A stretch of DNA of 64,000 nt, taken from the NCBI GenBank assembly GCA_019638455.1, contig JAHBTU010000001.1, positions 511,501-575,500 on the forward strand, read 5' to 3'. Below the pieces are notes generated by a model that worked only from the letters and a program-made list of their open reading frames with translations, had not been told where the DNA came from and did not search any database. Origin of the DNA: Saprospiraceae bacterium. Lineage in GTDB: Bacteria; Bacteroidota; Bacteroidia; Chitinophagales; Saprospiraceae. Position numbers and translations under genes: made by a program. Shown here in pieces: positions 8,447-19,317 of the stretch (the stretch's first letter is position 1; the number at the start of each line of letters is the position of its first letter).

Positions 8447-9832
8447 TCAAATGAGCGCATAGACGCTCCCCGGTATCACGGTGAGCAAAGCAATCAGCCC
8501 CAGACCCACCAAGACGGCCCAACGAATGCTCGCGGGGAAAACTACATCGTGGTCAAATTTGACCTCATCGCGCGAGAAATACATGGCGATGATGATTTTG
8601 AAATAGTAGTAAATAGAAATGGCGGAATTGACCACCGCCAACACGACGAGCCAGGGGTACTTTGCAAAAGCTGCCGTGAACAAGAAGTATTTTCCGAAAA
8701 AACCAGCCGTAGGCGGAATGCCCGCCAGCGAGAGCATGGCAATCGCCATCACCGCCGCCAGAAGCGGTTGTTTTTTGCTCAAGCCGTTGAATGTCGCAAA
8801 CGAGCCGTTCTCGTTTTGCTCCGCCACTACCATATACGCGCCAAACGCGCATATAGTGGCTAATGAATAAGTCAGTGCGTAGAAAAGCAGTGCGCGGTCG
8901 CCGCCAGTCACCCCAATAGCCAATATGGCCATCATCAAATAGCCTGCATGGGAGATGGAGGAATAGGCCATCATGCGCTTGAAATCCGTCTGGAAGATTG
9001 CGGTCAGGTTGGCGACCGTCATCGTCAGGGCAGCCACTATCGCCACAGGAAGGTGCCAGAAGCTCTCCGCGCCGGGGAAAGCCATCGAAAAAAGCCGATA
9101 AAAAGCCGCGAAACCAGCCGTCTTCACCACCGTCGCCATGAACGCCGTCACTAGATTGGGGCTGCCTTGATACACATCGGGTGCCCAAAAGTGGAAAGGC
9201 ACGGCAGAGACCTTGAACCCCAGCCCAATAATGAGAATCACCATGCCTGCGTTGAGCATCCCAGCCGAGTGGCGCCCGTCGCTGACAGCCGCCGCGATTG
9301 CCCGGAGGTCGAAACTGCCCGACGCGCCATAGATGAGTGCCATGCCAAAGAGCAAGATGCCAGTGGTGAAGGCGCCCATGAGGAAATACTTGAGCGCGGC
9401 TTCGTTGCCCGAAAGACTCTCCCGGCGGCTTCCGGCCAGCACATAAAGCGGGATGGAGAGAATCTCTATGCCGAGAAACAACATGACCATGTTCGTGAAC
9501 GACGACATCACCAAGGCACCGCACAGGCTGAAAAGGATGAGGCCGTAATTGTCGCCCAGCGTGTCGCTTAGGTCGCGGAACCCCCAGCCCGAAAGCCCTA
9601 TGATAAGCGCCGTGGCCAACACAACCACGCCGGAAAACGCCAGCGCAAAGTTGTCAAAGTGGAACATGGAGGCGTACACGTCTTTCCAGCCGTAGGAGGG
9701 GGCGAATACTATTCCCGCCAGCGCGAGCAGGCTACCGACGAGGGCAATGGGTTGCAAAAAATGGCGGCGCTTCGTCAGTCCCGTGAAAAGGACGATGATG
9801 GCCGTGAAGAAGAGTATGAGTAAGGCTGTCAT
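8447..9832 (-). CDS. nuoN: NADH-quinone oxidoreductase subunit N
   Basis: A 461-residue, very hydrophobic protein with about 13-14 membrane spans. It is one of the three Mrp-antiporter-like proton-pumping subunits of complex I. Conserved segments include LFLGIEILSIPLYVLAG, KYFLMGAFTTGILLFG, KVSAVPFHFWAPDVYQGSP and MAYSSISHAGYLM, with the Glu and Lys residues expected in the proton channel. It is the last nuo gene of the operon and is separated from nuoM by a small S4-domain gene. Confidence 0.97.
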   Translation of the reverse strand: MTALLILFFTAIIVLFTGLTKRRHFLQPIALVGSLLALAGIVFAPSYGWKDVYASMFHFDNFALAFSGVVVLATALIIGLSGWGFRDLSDTLGDNYGLILFSLCGALVMSSFTNMVMLFLGIEILSIPLYVLAGSRRESLSGNEAALKYFLMGAFTTGILLFGMALIYGASGSFDLRAIAAAVSDGRHSAGMLNAGMVILIIGLGFKVSAVPFHFWAPDVYQGSPNLVTAFMATVVKTAGFAAFYRLFSMAFPGAESFWHLPVAIVAALTMTVANLTAIFQTDFKRMMAYSSISHAGYLMMAILAIGVTGGDRALLFYALTYSLATICAFGAYMVVAEQNENGSFATFNGLSKKQPLLAAVMAIAMLSLAGIPPTAGFFGKYFLFTAAFAKYPWLVVLAVVNSAISIYYYFKIIIAMYFSRDEVKFDHDVVFPASIRWAVLVGLGLIALLTVIPGSVYALI

Positions 9833-9875
9833 GTTCTTATGTTGATTTGTTTGTTTGGGGATTCGTTGATTTGAG

Positions 9876-10085
9876 TTATCCGCATATAGTAATGCTGGTC
9901 TTCTGAAACTCCACCTTGTCTCCCGCCCTCAGCTTCTTTCTTTTCTGCGTTTCCACCAACCCATTCACCCGCACCTCGCCGTTGCTGATTCGGATGTTCG
10001 CCTCGCCGCCAGTGCCCACCAAGCGCAGCACTTTCAGGAGGTTGTTGAGAGTGATGTGGTCTTGGTCAGAAAGGTTGAATTCCAT
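9876..10085 (-). CDS. S4-domain RNA-binding protein (YbcJ-like)
   Basis: A 69-residue protein that is almost entirely one S4 domain: LNNLLKVLRLVGTGGEA followed by GEVRVNGLVETQKRKKL and RAGDKVEF. These small proteins resemble YbcJ and presumably bind structured RNA. It is placed between nuoM and nuoN in the same direction, a position not explained by complex I biology. Confidence 0.85.
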   Translation of the reverse strand: MEFNLSDQDHITLNNLLKVLRLVGTGGEANIRISNGEVRVNGLVETQKRKKLRAGDKVEFQKTSITICG

Positions 10086-10180
10086 TTTTTGACGTTTTTA
10101 GGTTGAATCCCCGTTTACTGTGTTCGTGCTGTTTCGCATTTTGAAAGAGTTTTGCCTTCAAGGTGGGGGGGGGCTGTGCG

Positions 10181-10222
10181 TTTTTTTGGCATCCGCCTAT
10201 TGGCGACTGGCGGATGACAAAA
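10181..10222. repeat. hairpin flanked by T- and A-runs between nuoM and the S4 gene
   Basis: CATCCGCC and GGCGGATG pair over an 11-nt loop, flanked by TTTTTTT and AAAAAAA, so it could act as a terminator in either direction or attenuate nuo transcription. A related CATCCGCCCAATGG segment occurs in the nuoH-nuoG gap. Confidence 0.55.
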
Positions 10223-10225
10223 AAA

Positions 10226-11677
10226 TCAAAACTGCACCGCCCCCAATATCTTGTTCACGCTCCCGTCCGTCAGGTTCAACACGAGTTGCGGGAAAAATCC
10301 CAGCACCACGACCAACCCGGCAACCACGCCCAGCACCACCCACTCGTTGGCATTAACATCCTGAAATTGAGTGGTTTCACGATTCGCTTCGCCGAACATC
10401 GCCAGCCCGTAAGCCCGCAACATATATACCGCACCGAAAATAATTGTCAATCCCGCCACGCCGCCGAGCCAGACATTGTAGCTCCAAACGCCATTCAAGA
10501 GCAGGAACTCGCCGGGGAATCCGTTGGTGAGTGGTACGGCCACCGCGCCCAGCATCACGAGCATAAACAGCGCGGCAAATTTCGGCGCGGACTTGGCTAT
10601 GCCGCCCATGTCGGCCAGCGTGCGCGTGCCGATGCGCCGCTCGATGAGGTCAACGACGAAGAACAACCCCACCACATTGATACCGTGATTGAGCATTTGG
10701 AGCAGGCTGCCTTGCACGCCCGCCTTGTTCCAAGCCAGCACCCCGGCAGCGATGAGGCCGACGTGCGCGATGGACGAATAGGCAATCAGTCGTTTCAAAT
10801 CAGACTGTTTCACTGCGATAATGCTCGCGTACACGATTCCGACCACTGCAAGTGAAATGAAAATCGGTGTCCAAAAGTGCATGGCTTCCGGTGCGAGCGG
10901 AACCATCCAGCGAATGACGCCATAAACACCCATTTTCAGCATAATGCCCGACAAGAGCATCGTGCCGCCAGTAGGCGAGGTCACATAGGTATCGGGCTGC
11001 CAAGTGTGGAACGGAAAGACAGGCATTTTCACTGCGAAGGCGAGGAAAAAGCCGATTAAGACCCAATTGGCGGCCTCCGGTGAGAGTTGCGTGCGTACCA
11101 GTGCGTCCCAAGCGAAGGAATGATGGCCCTCCACATTGGTTTGCAAATACACATACAGCAGCGCCACCAACATGAACAACGACCCGACAAAGGTGTAAAT
11201 GAAGAACTTTAACGTGATGCGGATGCGGTCTTGCCCGCCCCAAATCGCGCAGATAAAGTAGATTGGGATGAGCGCCAGTTCGTAGAAAATGTAAAAAAGC
11301 AGTCCGTCCTGCGCGAGAAACACGCCGTTCAGTGCGCCGAGCATCATCAGCACGAGACCGTAGTAGCGCGGTTCGTTGTCGAAGGCGCGGCTGTGGCTAC
11401 TCAACACGATGAGCGGCGCAAGCAAGTTAGTCAGCAGCACCATGAGCAGGCTCACCCCGTCCATGCCGAGGCTGAACGAGATGCCCGCTTGTGGCAACCA
11501 CGGGATGCTGAACGTGTGGTTCTGCGAGCCGTCACTGTTGAAGCCTACGGTGGCAAAGATGCTGACAGCGAGGTTCGCCAAAGCCGTTCCCAGCGCAATC
11601 GCACGCACCCCCGCAGGACGGGTGAGCAGCACGAAAAGGCTGACAATCAGGGGTATTAGAATGAGTATTAATGACAT
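10226..11677 (-). CDS. nuoM: NADH-quinone oxidoreductase subunit M
   Basis: A 483-residue polytopic membrane subunit of complex I, antiporter-like and proton-pumping. Recognised from FYIFYELALIPIYFICAIWG, VKMPVFPFHTWQPDTYVTSP (NuoM-specific WxPDxY), GGTMLLSGIMLKMGVYG and IAYSSIAHVGLIAAG. Length and spacing of motifs are normal for NuoM. It lies between a wrecked MntA-HepT module upstream and a small S4 gene downstream. Confidence 0.97.
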   Translation of the reverse strand: MSLILILIPLIVSLFVLLTRPAGVRAIALGTALANLAVSIFATVGFNSDGSQNHTFSIPWLPQAGISFSLGMDGVSLLMVLLTNLLAPLIVLSSHSRAFDNEPRYYGLVLMMLGALNGVFLAQDGLLFYIFYELALIPIYFICAIWGGQDRIRITLKFFIYTFVGSLFMLVALLYVYLQTNVEGHHSFAWDALVRTQLSPEAANWVLIGFFLAFAVKMPVFPFHTWQPDTYVTSPTGGTMLLSGIMLKMGVYGVIRWMVPLAPEAMHFWTPIFISLAVVGIVYASIIAVKQSDLKRLIAYSSIAHVGLIAAGVLAWNKAGVQGSLLQMLNHGINVVGLFFVVDLIERRIGTRTLADMGGIAKSAPKFAALFMLVMLGAVAVPLTNGFPGEFLLLNGVWSYNVWLGGVAGLTIIFGAVYMLRAYGLAMFGEANRETTQFQDVNANEWVVLGVVAGLVVVLGFFPQLVLNLTDGSVNKILGAVQF

Positions 11678-11686
11678 GATTTTTCG

Positions 11687-12152
11687 TTAAGTCAGTTCTT
11701 GCAAAATGGCCTCCATTTGTTTTTCGAGAATTGGCAAGTCTTGTTCAATCGTTTGCCAAAGGACAATCTCATCTATTCCGAAATATCTATGAATCACGAT
11801 GTTGCGCATTCCGGTCATCATGCTCTAAGCGACTTCCGGGTGTTTGGCTCTCAATTCTTCCGTCACTCAGGACGCGGCTTCGCCGATAATTCCAAAATGT
11901 CTGACGCAGGCCGAGAACATCATGGCGTTTTGCCGAAAATCCTCGAAAGTCGCACCCTCGACGAATTTCAGTATCGAGCGAACCGAGTCGCGGATGTGAC
12001 TAAGTACACTGTAAAATAAATATCTTGATTTTGCCACAAAGGCGCAAAGACTCTAAGAAATTGACTGATAAACCTTTGTGCCTTCGCGTCTTTGTGGCAG
12101 ATTTAATTTACAATGTACTAAGCCTCGCCTTGTCTCCGATGGCCTTTTTCAT
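11687..12152 (-). pseudogene. hepT (HEPN/DUF86 toxin) disrupted by a MITE and two nonsense codons
   Basis: Removing the 113-bp element and one copy of its 5-bp duplication restores a 115-codon frame that starts ATG AAA AAG GCC inside the end of mntA. It continues through HIRDSVRSILKFVEGATF and IIGEAAS to the HEPN active-site motif RNIVIHRY. Two in-frame stops remain: TGA (11867-11869, Arg-like CGA position) and TAG (11825-11827, where intact paralogs near 15.4 kb have Trp). So the toxin was lost at least three ways. The partner mntA frame is untouched. Confidence 0.85.
12005..12117. mobile_element. 113-bp MITE-like element inserted in hepT
   Basis: Terminal inverted repeats TACACTGTAAA / TACATTGTAAA (10 of 11) continue inward as an imperfect palindrome (GCCACAAAGGCGCAAAG and CTTTGTGGC arms). 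Both sides are flanked by CTAAG (12000-12004 and 12118-12122), a 5-bp target duplication. It contains no coding frame, so movement would need a transposase in trans. Confidence 0.85.
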
Positions 12153-12435
12153 AAATCAAAATTTTATCGGCTTCGATGTAGGGTTTCACATAAGGCGAAA
12201 GGCTTTCAGAGGTCAATAAATCAACCTTTCGGCCAAGCAATTCTTCCAATTCTGCTTCCATTCCAAAAAAAGCCATCCCTATTTTCTGCGAATAATCCAA
12301 CTCCACCAAAATATCAATGTCGCTTTTCCGGTCGGCTTCGCCTCGCGCGTATGAGCCGAACAGATACGCTTTCACGACGGGTTTATCCTGAAAGTAGGTA
12401 GCTATGGCTTTTATTTTTTGCTTGGAAAGGCGCAT
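12118..12435 (-). CDS. mntA: MntA-type minimal nucleotidyltransferase antitoxin
   Basis: A 105-residue MNT-fold protein with the active-site motif GSYARGEADRKSDIDILVEL (GSxxRG then DxD). In MntA-HepT modules this protein AMPylates the HEPN ribonuclease partner and neutralises it. Its TAG stop lies inside the target duplication of the adjacent MITE, so its frame is unaffected. The partner hepT overlaps its 3' end and is a pseudogene, leaving an antitoxin alone. Confidence 0.88.
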   Translation of the reverse strand: MRLSKQKIKAIATYFQDKPVVKAYLFGSYARGEADRKSDIDILVELDYSQKIGMAFFGMEAELEELLGRKVDLLTSESLSPYVKPYIEADKILIYEKGHRRQGEA

Positions 12436-12556
12436 GATTCAGTCTTTCTTTTTAAATCTGAAAATCGTTGTTTTCGTTGATTTGGGATTGATGCGGATTG
12501 GAAGAGCAGGGCTTTTATTTTTTCGGTGTTCATAGTTTGGCATCAATGGCCTTTTT

Positions 12557-12684
12557 TTTGTCATCCTCGAAGGGTATCTGTCCGCTCTACGTTTTACTCG
12601 CACTTGGTTTCTCTCGTAGAGCGGACAGATTCCGGCAGAATGACAAACGTAGGTTTCGCTTGGCCGCCGATTGAAAGTCGGCGG
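12557..12684. repeat. intergenic hairpins between mntA and the next gene
   Basis: Arms TCTGTCCGCTCTACG (12577-12591) and the exact complement (12615-12629) form a 15-bp stem, with outer TTTGTCAT/ATGACAAA pairing. A second small stem, CCGCCGA/TCGGCGG, lies at 12664-12684. The 283-bp gap holds nothing else recognisable. Confidence 0.7.
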
Positions 12685-12719
12685 TTACAAGATGGTAGAT
12701 GTTTTTGGGATGCGAAAAT

Positions 12720-13340
12720 CTATTCGCCTCCAAACAACTCTTTGATTTTAAGAACATATGAACTCCATTGCGGCTTGTCAAAATTGTAATGCCCATGTCC
12801 GCCGCGATACATTGGAATCAAAGTCCGTTCGAGAAAATTTTCGTCGGGTTCGACCAATTTCGCTTCAAGGTAATGCAAGCCGCGGGGTTTCGGTTTTTCA
12901 GCCAAAACATCAAAGACAACCTCTGCTGTAATAAAGACCGGCACTGATTTTTCAAATTGACTGTCCAATTCTTGTTTTAAATACTCCTTCCAAATGTGTG
13001 CAAATTCAGCCCATTGCTTGTTCCTTGAAGTTTCTTCTGCGCAATAATTTTGAACCAGATTCTGCACATAAACATCTTGAACCGAAAGCCCAACTACTGC
13101 CAAGTTTTTGCTCATTGATTTAAAATAAAGGCTGTCGGGTTTTTCTGGAGTAAGGTCGAAAACAAAATCAAAGCGGTTGTTTTTGGCTTTGTTTGTTGGG
13201 TCAGCGCCCAAAACGACTGCTTTGATTTGCCCCCTTTCAAATGTTGGAGGGAACGCTTTCGGCAATTCTTTTACTTCGTCAATGAATTCCTGAAGTCCTT
13301 TTCGCACTTCATCCATCGCTGTTTTTTGCAGAGAAGTCAT
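12720..13340 (-). CDS. hypothetical protein, weak resemblance to uracil-DNA glycosylase fold
   Basis: A 206-residue soluble protein inserted between nuoL and nuoM modules, in the nuo direction. IKAVVLGADPTN resembles the GxDP nucleobase-binding loop of uracil-DNA glycosylases, and YRGGHGHYN near the C-terminus could correspond to the second active-site loop, but both matches are loose. I do not recognise a named family. Its codon usage looks more AT-rich than the flanking nuo genes, which suggests later acquisition. Confidence 0.5.
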   Translation of the reverse strand: MTSLQKTAMDEVRKGLQEFIDEVKELPKAFPPTFERGQIKAVVLGADPTNKAKNNRFDFVFDLTPEKPDSLYFKSMSKNLAVVGLSVQDVYVQNLVQNYCAEETSRNKQWAEFAHIWKEYLKQELDSQFEKSVPVFITAEVVFDVLAEKPKPRGLHYLEAKLVEPDENFLERTLIPMYRGGHGHYNFDKPQWSSYVLKIKELFGGE

Positions 13341-13351
13341 TTTTTTGTTTT

Positions 13352-15259
<1,908 letters not shown>

Positions 15260-15308
15260 CTTTTATGTTTTCGGCTGTTTTTCCAAATCTTGGACAATCA
15301 GTGCGATT

Positions 15309-15623
15309 TTATTTTTTCAATTCGGGCAAAAACACTTGCCTTATGTTCCAAAGCATGGCGTAGTCAACTCCAAAATAGTTGTGAATCAGAACATTTCTAA
15401 AGCCGACAATCCCTGCCCAATCAACTTCAGGATAATTTTCAATGAGGTCTTTTGGCAAATTATTGGCCGCTTCTCCAATGATTTCAAAAATGCGCACCGC
15501 GGCATCCCGCGTCTTTGTGTCTTTAAAAAACGCTTCGAAGTTCAGGCCGTCGGTGTATTCCTCGATAAGTCTTGCTGATTCGAGAATATCTTTCAAAAGC
15601 AAAATAGCGTTGCGTTTAGACAT
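15309..15623 (-). CDS. hepT: HepT-type HEPN ribonuclease toxin (DUF86)
   Basis: A 104-residue helical HEPN protein with the catalytic motif RNVLIHNYFG (Rx4-6H) and the family motif IFEIIGEAANNLP. HepT toxins cleave RNA, for example at tRNA 3' ends, and are silenced by MntA. It overlaps mntA by 8 bp. All landmark residues are present, so this copy looks intact, unlike the one between nuoL and nuoM. Confidence 0.9.
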   Translation of the reverse strand: MSKRNAILLLKDILESARLIEEYTDGLNFEAFFKDTKTRDAAVRIFEIIGEAANNLPKDLIENYPEVDWAGIVGFRNVLIHNYFGVDYAMLWNIRQVFLPELKK

Positions 15624-15906
15624 AAATTAGGTCGGGCTGAATCTCTTTAAAATATGCCTCTTTGATGCCATTTTTTGATACTAAATCCACTTTCTTCTGC
15701 AAAATTCGCTCTAACTCGTAAGCCAAATGGATGAACTGCATCCCAGCTGGTTGAGAAAATTCCACCAAAATATCCACGTCACTGTCCGACACGTCTTCCC
15801 CTCTACTCACGGAACCAAAAAGCGCCATGCTTCTGATGGGATAGTTCTTGGACAGCGCAGGTTTTGCCTGCGCGAGTTTGGATAAAATGTGTTCTCGCGT
15901 TGTCAT
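15616..15906 (-). CDS. mntA: MntA-type minimal nucleotidyltransferase antitoxin
   Basis: A 96-residue protein with FGSVSRGEDVSDSDVDILVEF, the GSxxRG-DxD nucleotidyltransferase signature. It starts MTTREHIL; the longer in-frame start would run into nuoK. It overlaps hepT, forming a typical antitoxin-toxin pair between nuoK and nuoL, 4 bp after the nuoK stop, so it almost certainly depends on the nuo transcript or a promoter inside nuoK. Confidence 0.9.
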   Translation of the reverse strand: MTTREHILSKLAQAKPALSKNYPIRSMALFGSVSRGEDVSDSDVDILVEFSQPAGMQFIHLAYELERILQKKVDLVSKNGIKEAYFKEIQPDLIYV

Positions 15907-15910
15907 AATT

Positions 15911-16231
15911 TTAATTTCGCAGTTTGTCGAGGAGTGAAACATCCGTGCTTTTCGTGTTCCGGTAAATCATCACCAGAATGCCCAGCCCGACCGCCGCTTC
16001 CGCCGCCGCGACGACCATGATGAAAAACACCATGATTTGCCCCTGCGCGTCGTTGAGGTAGGTGGAAAAAGCGGCCATCAGAAGGTTCACGGCGTTGAGC
16101 ATGAGTTCGACGCACATGAGCACGACGATGGCGTTGCGGCGTACGAGTACGCCAAACACGCCGATGACGAACAGCACGGTGCTGAGCCAGACGTAGTAAT
16201 CAATGGGGACGGATTTTATCGTTTCAAGCAT
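15911..16231 (-). CDS. nuoK: NADH-quinone oxidoreductase subunit K
   Basis: A 106-residue protein with three membrane spans and the conserved buried Glu in VLMCVELMLNAVNL and the second one in AAAEAAVGLGI, both required for proton transfer. It starts MLETIKSVP; the upstream in-frame ATG adds 12 unconserved residues. It is separated from nuoJ by three inserted genes. Confidence 0.96.
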   Translation of the reverse strand: MLETIKSVPIDYYVWLSTVLFVIGVFGVLVRRNAIVVLMCVELMLNAVNLLMAAFSTYLNDAQGQIMVFFIMVVAAAEAAVGLGILVMIYRNTKSTDVSLLDKLRN

Positions 16232-16232
16232 T

Positions 16233-16586
16233 TTAATACTTTTTTTGGCGAATCTTGTCGGCATCAACTACCAACATTCTGTATTCAAAAACCATGTTGG
16301 AGTCTTTCAGCAGTTTTTCTACAATTTGACCGGGCAATTCGGGTGTAAATTTTTCCAATCTGAAATAAATCACGCCTGCAGGCGGACGATGCCGATATTT
16401 GAAAATCAACTCTCCGTAGTCGCGGTCGAAAGTGAGAATAATCCGATTTTCATTTACGGCCATCAGCAGCACTTCTTCGTCTGAAATACCTCTCGCGGCA
16501 AATCGAATCGCTTTTACGTCGAACCCTGCGTTTTGCAAATAGTCAATGCTTGCGATCGGGAAATTCTCGTTTGCCAAGAGCTTCAT
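16233..16586 (-). CDS. DUF5615 PIN-like toxin
   Basis: A 117-residue protein starting MKLLANENFPIASIDYL with acidic residues Asn-Glu and LTFDRDYGELIF, typical of the Mut7-C-like/DUF5615 PIN-fold family. These are usually encoded directly after a DUF433 protein, as here (2 bp apart), and are regarded as toxin components with predicted RNase activity. It ends 2 bp before nuoK. Confidence 0.82.
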   Translation of the reverse strand: MKLLANENFPIASIDYLQNAGFDVKAIRFAARGISDEEVLLMAVNENRIILTFDRDYGELIFKYRHRPPAGVIYFRLEKFTPELPGQIVEKLLKDSNMVFEYRMLVVDADKIRQKKY

Positions 16587-16588
16587 TG

Positions 16589-16828
16589 TCAGGCTGCTTT
16601 AAGCGGTGATTCGAACATCAAGCCGTCTTTTATCAAATCTTGTACATAAGAGAAAACAGCTGCCAGTTCCTCCTTTTTTAGGTCGTAATTTTTCAAAACC
16701 ATCTCCTCCGTCCAACCTTGAGCAAACAAACTGACGATGAATTCCACCGAGAGCCGAGAGCCTTTTATTATTGGCTTTCCGAGCAGAATTTTTGGGTCGG
16801 AAACGATGTATTCTTTCCAGTTTTGCAT
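16589..16828 (-). CDS. DUF433 antitoxin
   Basis: A 79-residue protein with IVSDPKILLGKPIIKGSRLSV and FIVSLFAQGWTEEMVLKNYDL, the DUF433 pattern (winged-helix DNA binding). It pairs with the following DUF5615 PIN-like gene as a VapBC-like module and may autoregulate it. Confidence 0.85.
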   Translation of the reverse strand: MQNWKEYIVSDPKILLGKPIIKGSRLSVEFIVSLFAQGWTEEMVLKNYDLKKEELAAVFSYVQDLIKDGLMFESPLKAA

Positions 16829-16846
16829 GGCATAAAATTTTGATTT

Positions 16847-17671
16847 TCAGATTGATTTAAACCAGTCAGTTTTGATGTTCACTTTTTCAACCATTCCAAC
16901 TTCAACACCCAACCCTAGCTCTTTGAGTTTTTCTGCCAATTCGTTGCCATCAATCAAATCAATCGGCGGCGCGCCGTCTCGAATTGCTTCTTTCTTGGCT
17001 TCCCTCGTAAATGTTCCAGTCATGATTATCACGCCCCGGTCTCCTCTTCCAATCATTGCCCCTCTGAAATCTCGAATTATGTCAGGGGAAACGGTGTTTT
17101 TGTATCTTTTTGCTTGAAAAACGCACCTGAACGAGATGACCGAGCCGATTTTGAGAATGCCGACACCGTCAATTCCACCGTCGTTACTTCTTTGCGTAAC
17201 CTCGACATTTTGAAATCCAAGTTCCCTCAAAAACCGCTGGCAAAGTCTTTCAAAAGCAATCGGGTCAATTTTTTTGAGAAGTTCAATTAGCGACTCTTGC
17301 CAAGTTAGTTCTCGAATTTCCTCTTCAATTTCGATGTTGGTTTCTACTGCTTCTGCCCCTGCTAAATCTGTTTCCAATTTTCTTTTTTGCCTTACAAAAC
17401 GCTTTACTTCTACCTTATTTACCTCTTTTGTTTTTAACCCAATTTCTGTCAACGCCCAAACTCCTCTTGAAGAATTTTCTAACAACCCATACCCTTTCAA
17501 ATAATTCCTTGTCCACCCGAGCCGATATGATAAGCTGGTGATAGTTCCTTTATAAAGAACATTCACTTCGTCTTCGCTTAGATTCAAAATTTTAGCAACT
17601 TCATCTTCAATCTCATCAACAGAACCTGAGCCGCCTAAATTATGAAGCGCCTGTAGAGTTGAACAGGCCAT
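16847..17671 (-). CDS. Mrr-like type IV restriction endonuclease
   Basis: The N-terminal ~90 residues form an Mrr_N-type winged helix (LSYRLGWTRNYLKGYGLLENSSRGVW). The C-terminal domain is a PD-(D/E)xK nuclease of the Mrr_cat family: RFLRELGFQNVEVTQRSNDGGIDGVG then FRCVFQAKRYKN (catalytic D...QxK). Such enzymes cut modified foreign DNA. A TTG directly before the ATG is a possible alternative start, and a stop lies just upstream. It sits between nuoJ and the DUF433 pair in the nuo direction. Confidence 0.85.
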   Translation of the reverse strand: MACSTLQALHNLGGSGSVDEIEDEVAKILNLSEDEVNVLYKGTITSLSYRLGWTRNYLKGYGLLENSSRGVWALTEIGLKTKEVNKVEVKRFVRQKRKLETDLAGAEAVETNIEIEEEIRELTWQESLIELLKKIDPIAFERLCQRFLRELGFQNVEVTQRSNDGGIDGVGILKIGSVISFRCVFQAKRYKNTVSPDIIRDFRGAMIGRGDRGVIIMTGTFTREAKKEAIRDGAPPIDLIDGNELAEKLKELGLGVEVGMVEKVNIKTDWFKSI

Positions 17672-17707
17672 CAAATTTGTATTTCAGTTTCATAATCATT
17701 TGATTTT

Positions 17708-18208
17708 TCAAACCTTCAAATCCCTTTTTCCCACTAAAACCGCCCCCACCATCGCTGCCAAAAACAAAATCCCCGCAATCTCGAACGGCACTACAAAGTC
17801 GGTGAACAGCACCTTGCCCAGATTTTCCACCAGCCCGACATGGCCATCGGCATTGGGTGGTGTGTCCACCTGAATGCTGCCTTTCAACGCGCCTACCAAC
17901 GTGACGAACAACATCCCCGCGGCGATGCCAGCCCCCAATTTCCACAGCCTCGACTGGGTGGGTTCTGCGGCGGCGTTGAGATTGAGCAGCATCAGCACGA
18001 ACAGAAACAATACCATGATGGCGCCCGCATACACGATGATGTGCACCACTGCGAGGAACTGCGCGTTGAGCATCACATATTGCCCGGCTATGGAGAAGAA
18101 AGTGATAATCAGGTAGATGACGCTGTGAACGGGGTTCTTGGTGAACACCATGAGCAGCGAGAATACAACAGAGACGACTGCAAGGGTCAGAAAAACGTAT
18201 AGTGCCAT
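17708..18208 (-). CDS. nuoJ: NADH-quinone oxidoreductase subunit J
   Basis: A 166-residue protein with five predicted membrane spans, including the conserved third-helix motif VVHIIVYAGAIMVLFLFVLMLLN that links quinone reduction to proton pumping. Length and motif order fit NuoJ. It is followed by an Mrr-like gene. Confidence 0.96.
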   Translation of the reverse strand: MALYVFLTLAVVSVVFSLLMVFTKNPVHSVIYLIITFFSIAGQYVMLNAQFLAVVHIIVYAGAIMVLFLFVLMLLNLNAAAEPTQSRLWKLGAGIAAGMLFVTLVGALKGSIQVDTPPNADGHVGLVENLGKVLFTDFVVPFEIAGILFLAAMVGAVLVGKRDLKV

Positions 18209-18327
18209 GTGTCGGTTGGTCGTTCGTTATTGAGGTCGCGTTGGGCGCATTGGGGTGGAAAACTGGGCGCAAAAGTATAAAACTGCCAACAGCCCATCTT
18301 AAAAGATGCCTGCTCGGGCGAATGGCG

Positions 18328-18885
<558 letters not shown>

Positions 18886-18919
18886 ATTTTTGAATGTACG
18901 AATGTGGTCAATGTGATAA

Positions 18920-19317
18920 TTACTTGGTTTCGAGCGGTTTGATTTTGATTTTCAGCCATTCGGTGAAGGGTTCTTTGTCCATGTCACCGGCAGCAACTTT
19001 GAGAATGACGGCTTCTTGTTCGTCGTCGTCGGCATCAATAATATAGCCGTTCATGTGCAGAAAATGAGCCATTGCACCGTGTCCAACCCTTTTATTCCCG
19101 TCAATGAAAGGGTGTTGAGTTACGAGTTCAAAACACAAAATGGCTGCCTTTTCAGCAATTGTTGGGTACTGCTCTTGCCCAAAATACATGGCTTGTGGCG
19201 CGGCAATAGCGGATTCGATACCTGCTTCATCTCGCATTCCGTGACCCCTCCTGAATCTACAATCGCGTCTTCGTGGATTTGGAGAATGTCTTTGCGGGTC
19301 AAATAAAAGATTCTCAT
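18920..19317 (-). pseudogene. doc: Doc/Fic-family toxin with a -1 frameshift
   Basis: The 5' part (MRIFYLTRKDILQIHEDAI) and 3' part (MRDEAGIESAIAAPQ, then HPFIDGNKRVGHGAM, the Fic/Doc active-site motif) are in different frames. They join smoothly if one G is restored in the ACGGAATG segment near 19238 (ACGGGAATG). Doc toxins phosphorylate EF-Tu. The frameshift truncates the protein before the active site, unless it is an assembly error in a short G-run. Confidence 0.8.

Noticed and set aside
12005..12117. CRISPR-like repeat
   Set aside because: The palindrome is a single element with terminal inverted repeats and a target duplication, with no spacer array. No CRISPR array was found elsewhere.
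17640..17699. 19-codon frame (MIMKLKYKFDGLFNSTGAS) overlapping the Mrr start
   Set aside because: Too short, no ribosome binding site or conservation visible, and it overlaps the Mrr gene in another frame.
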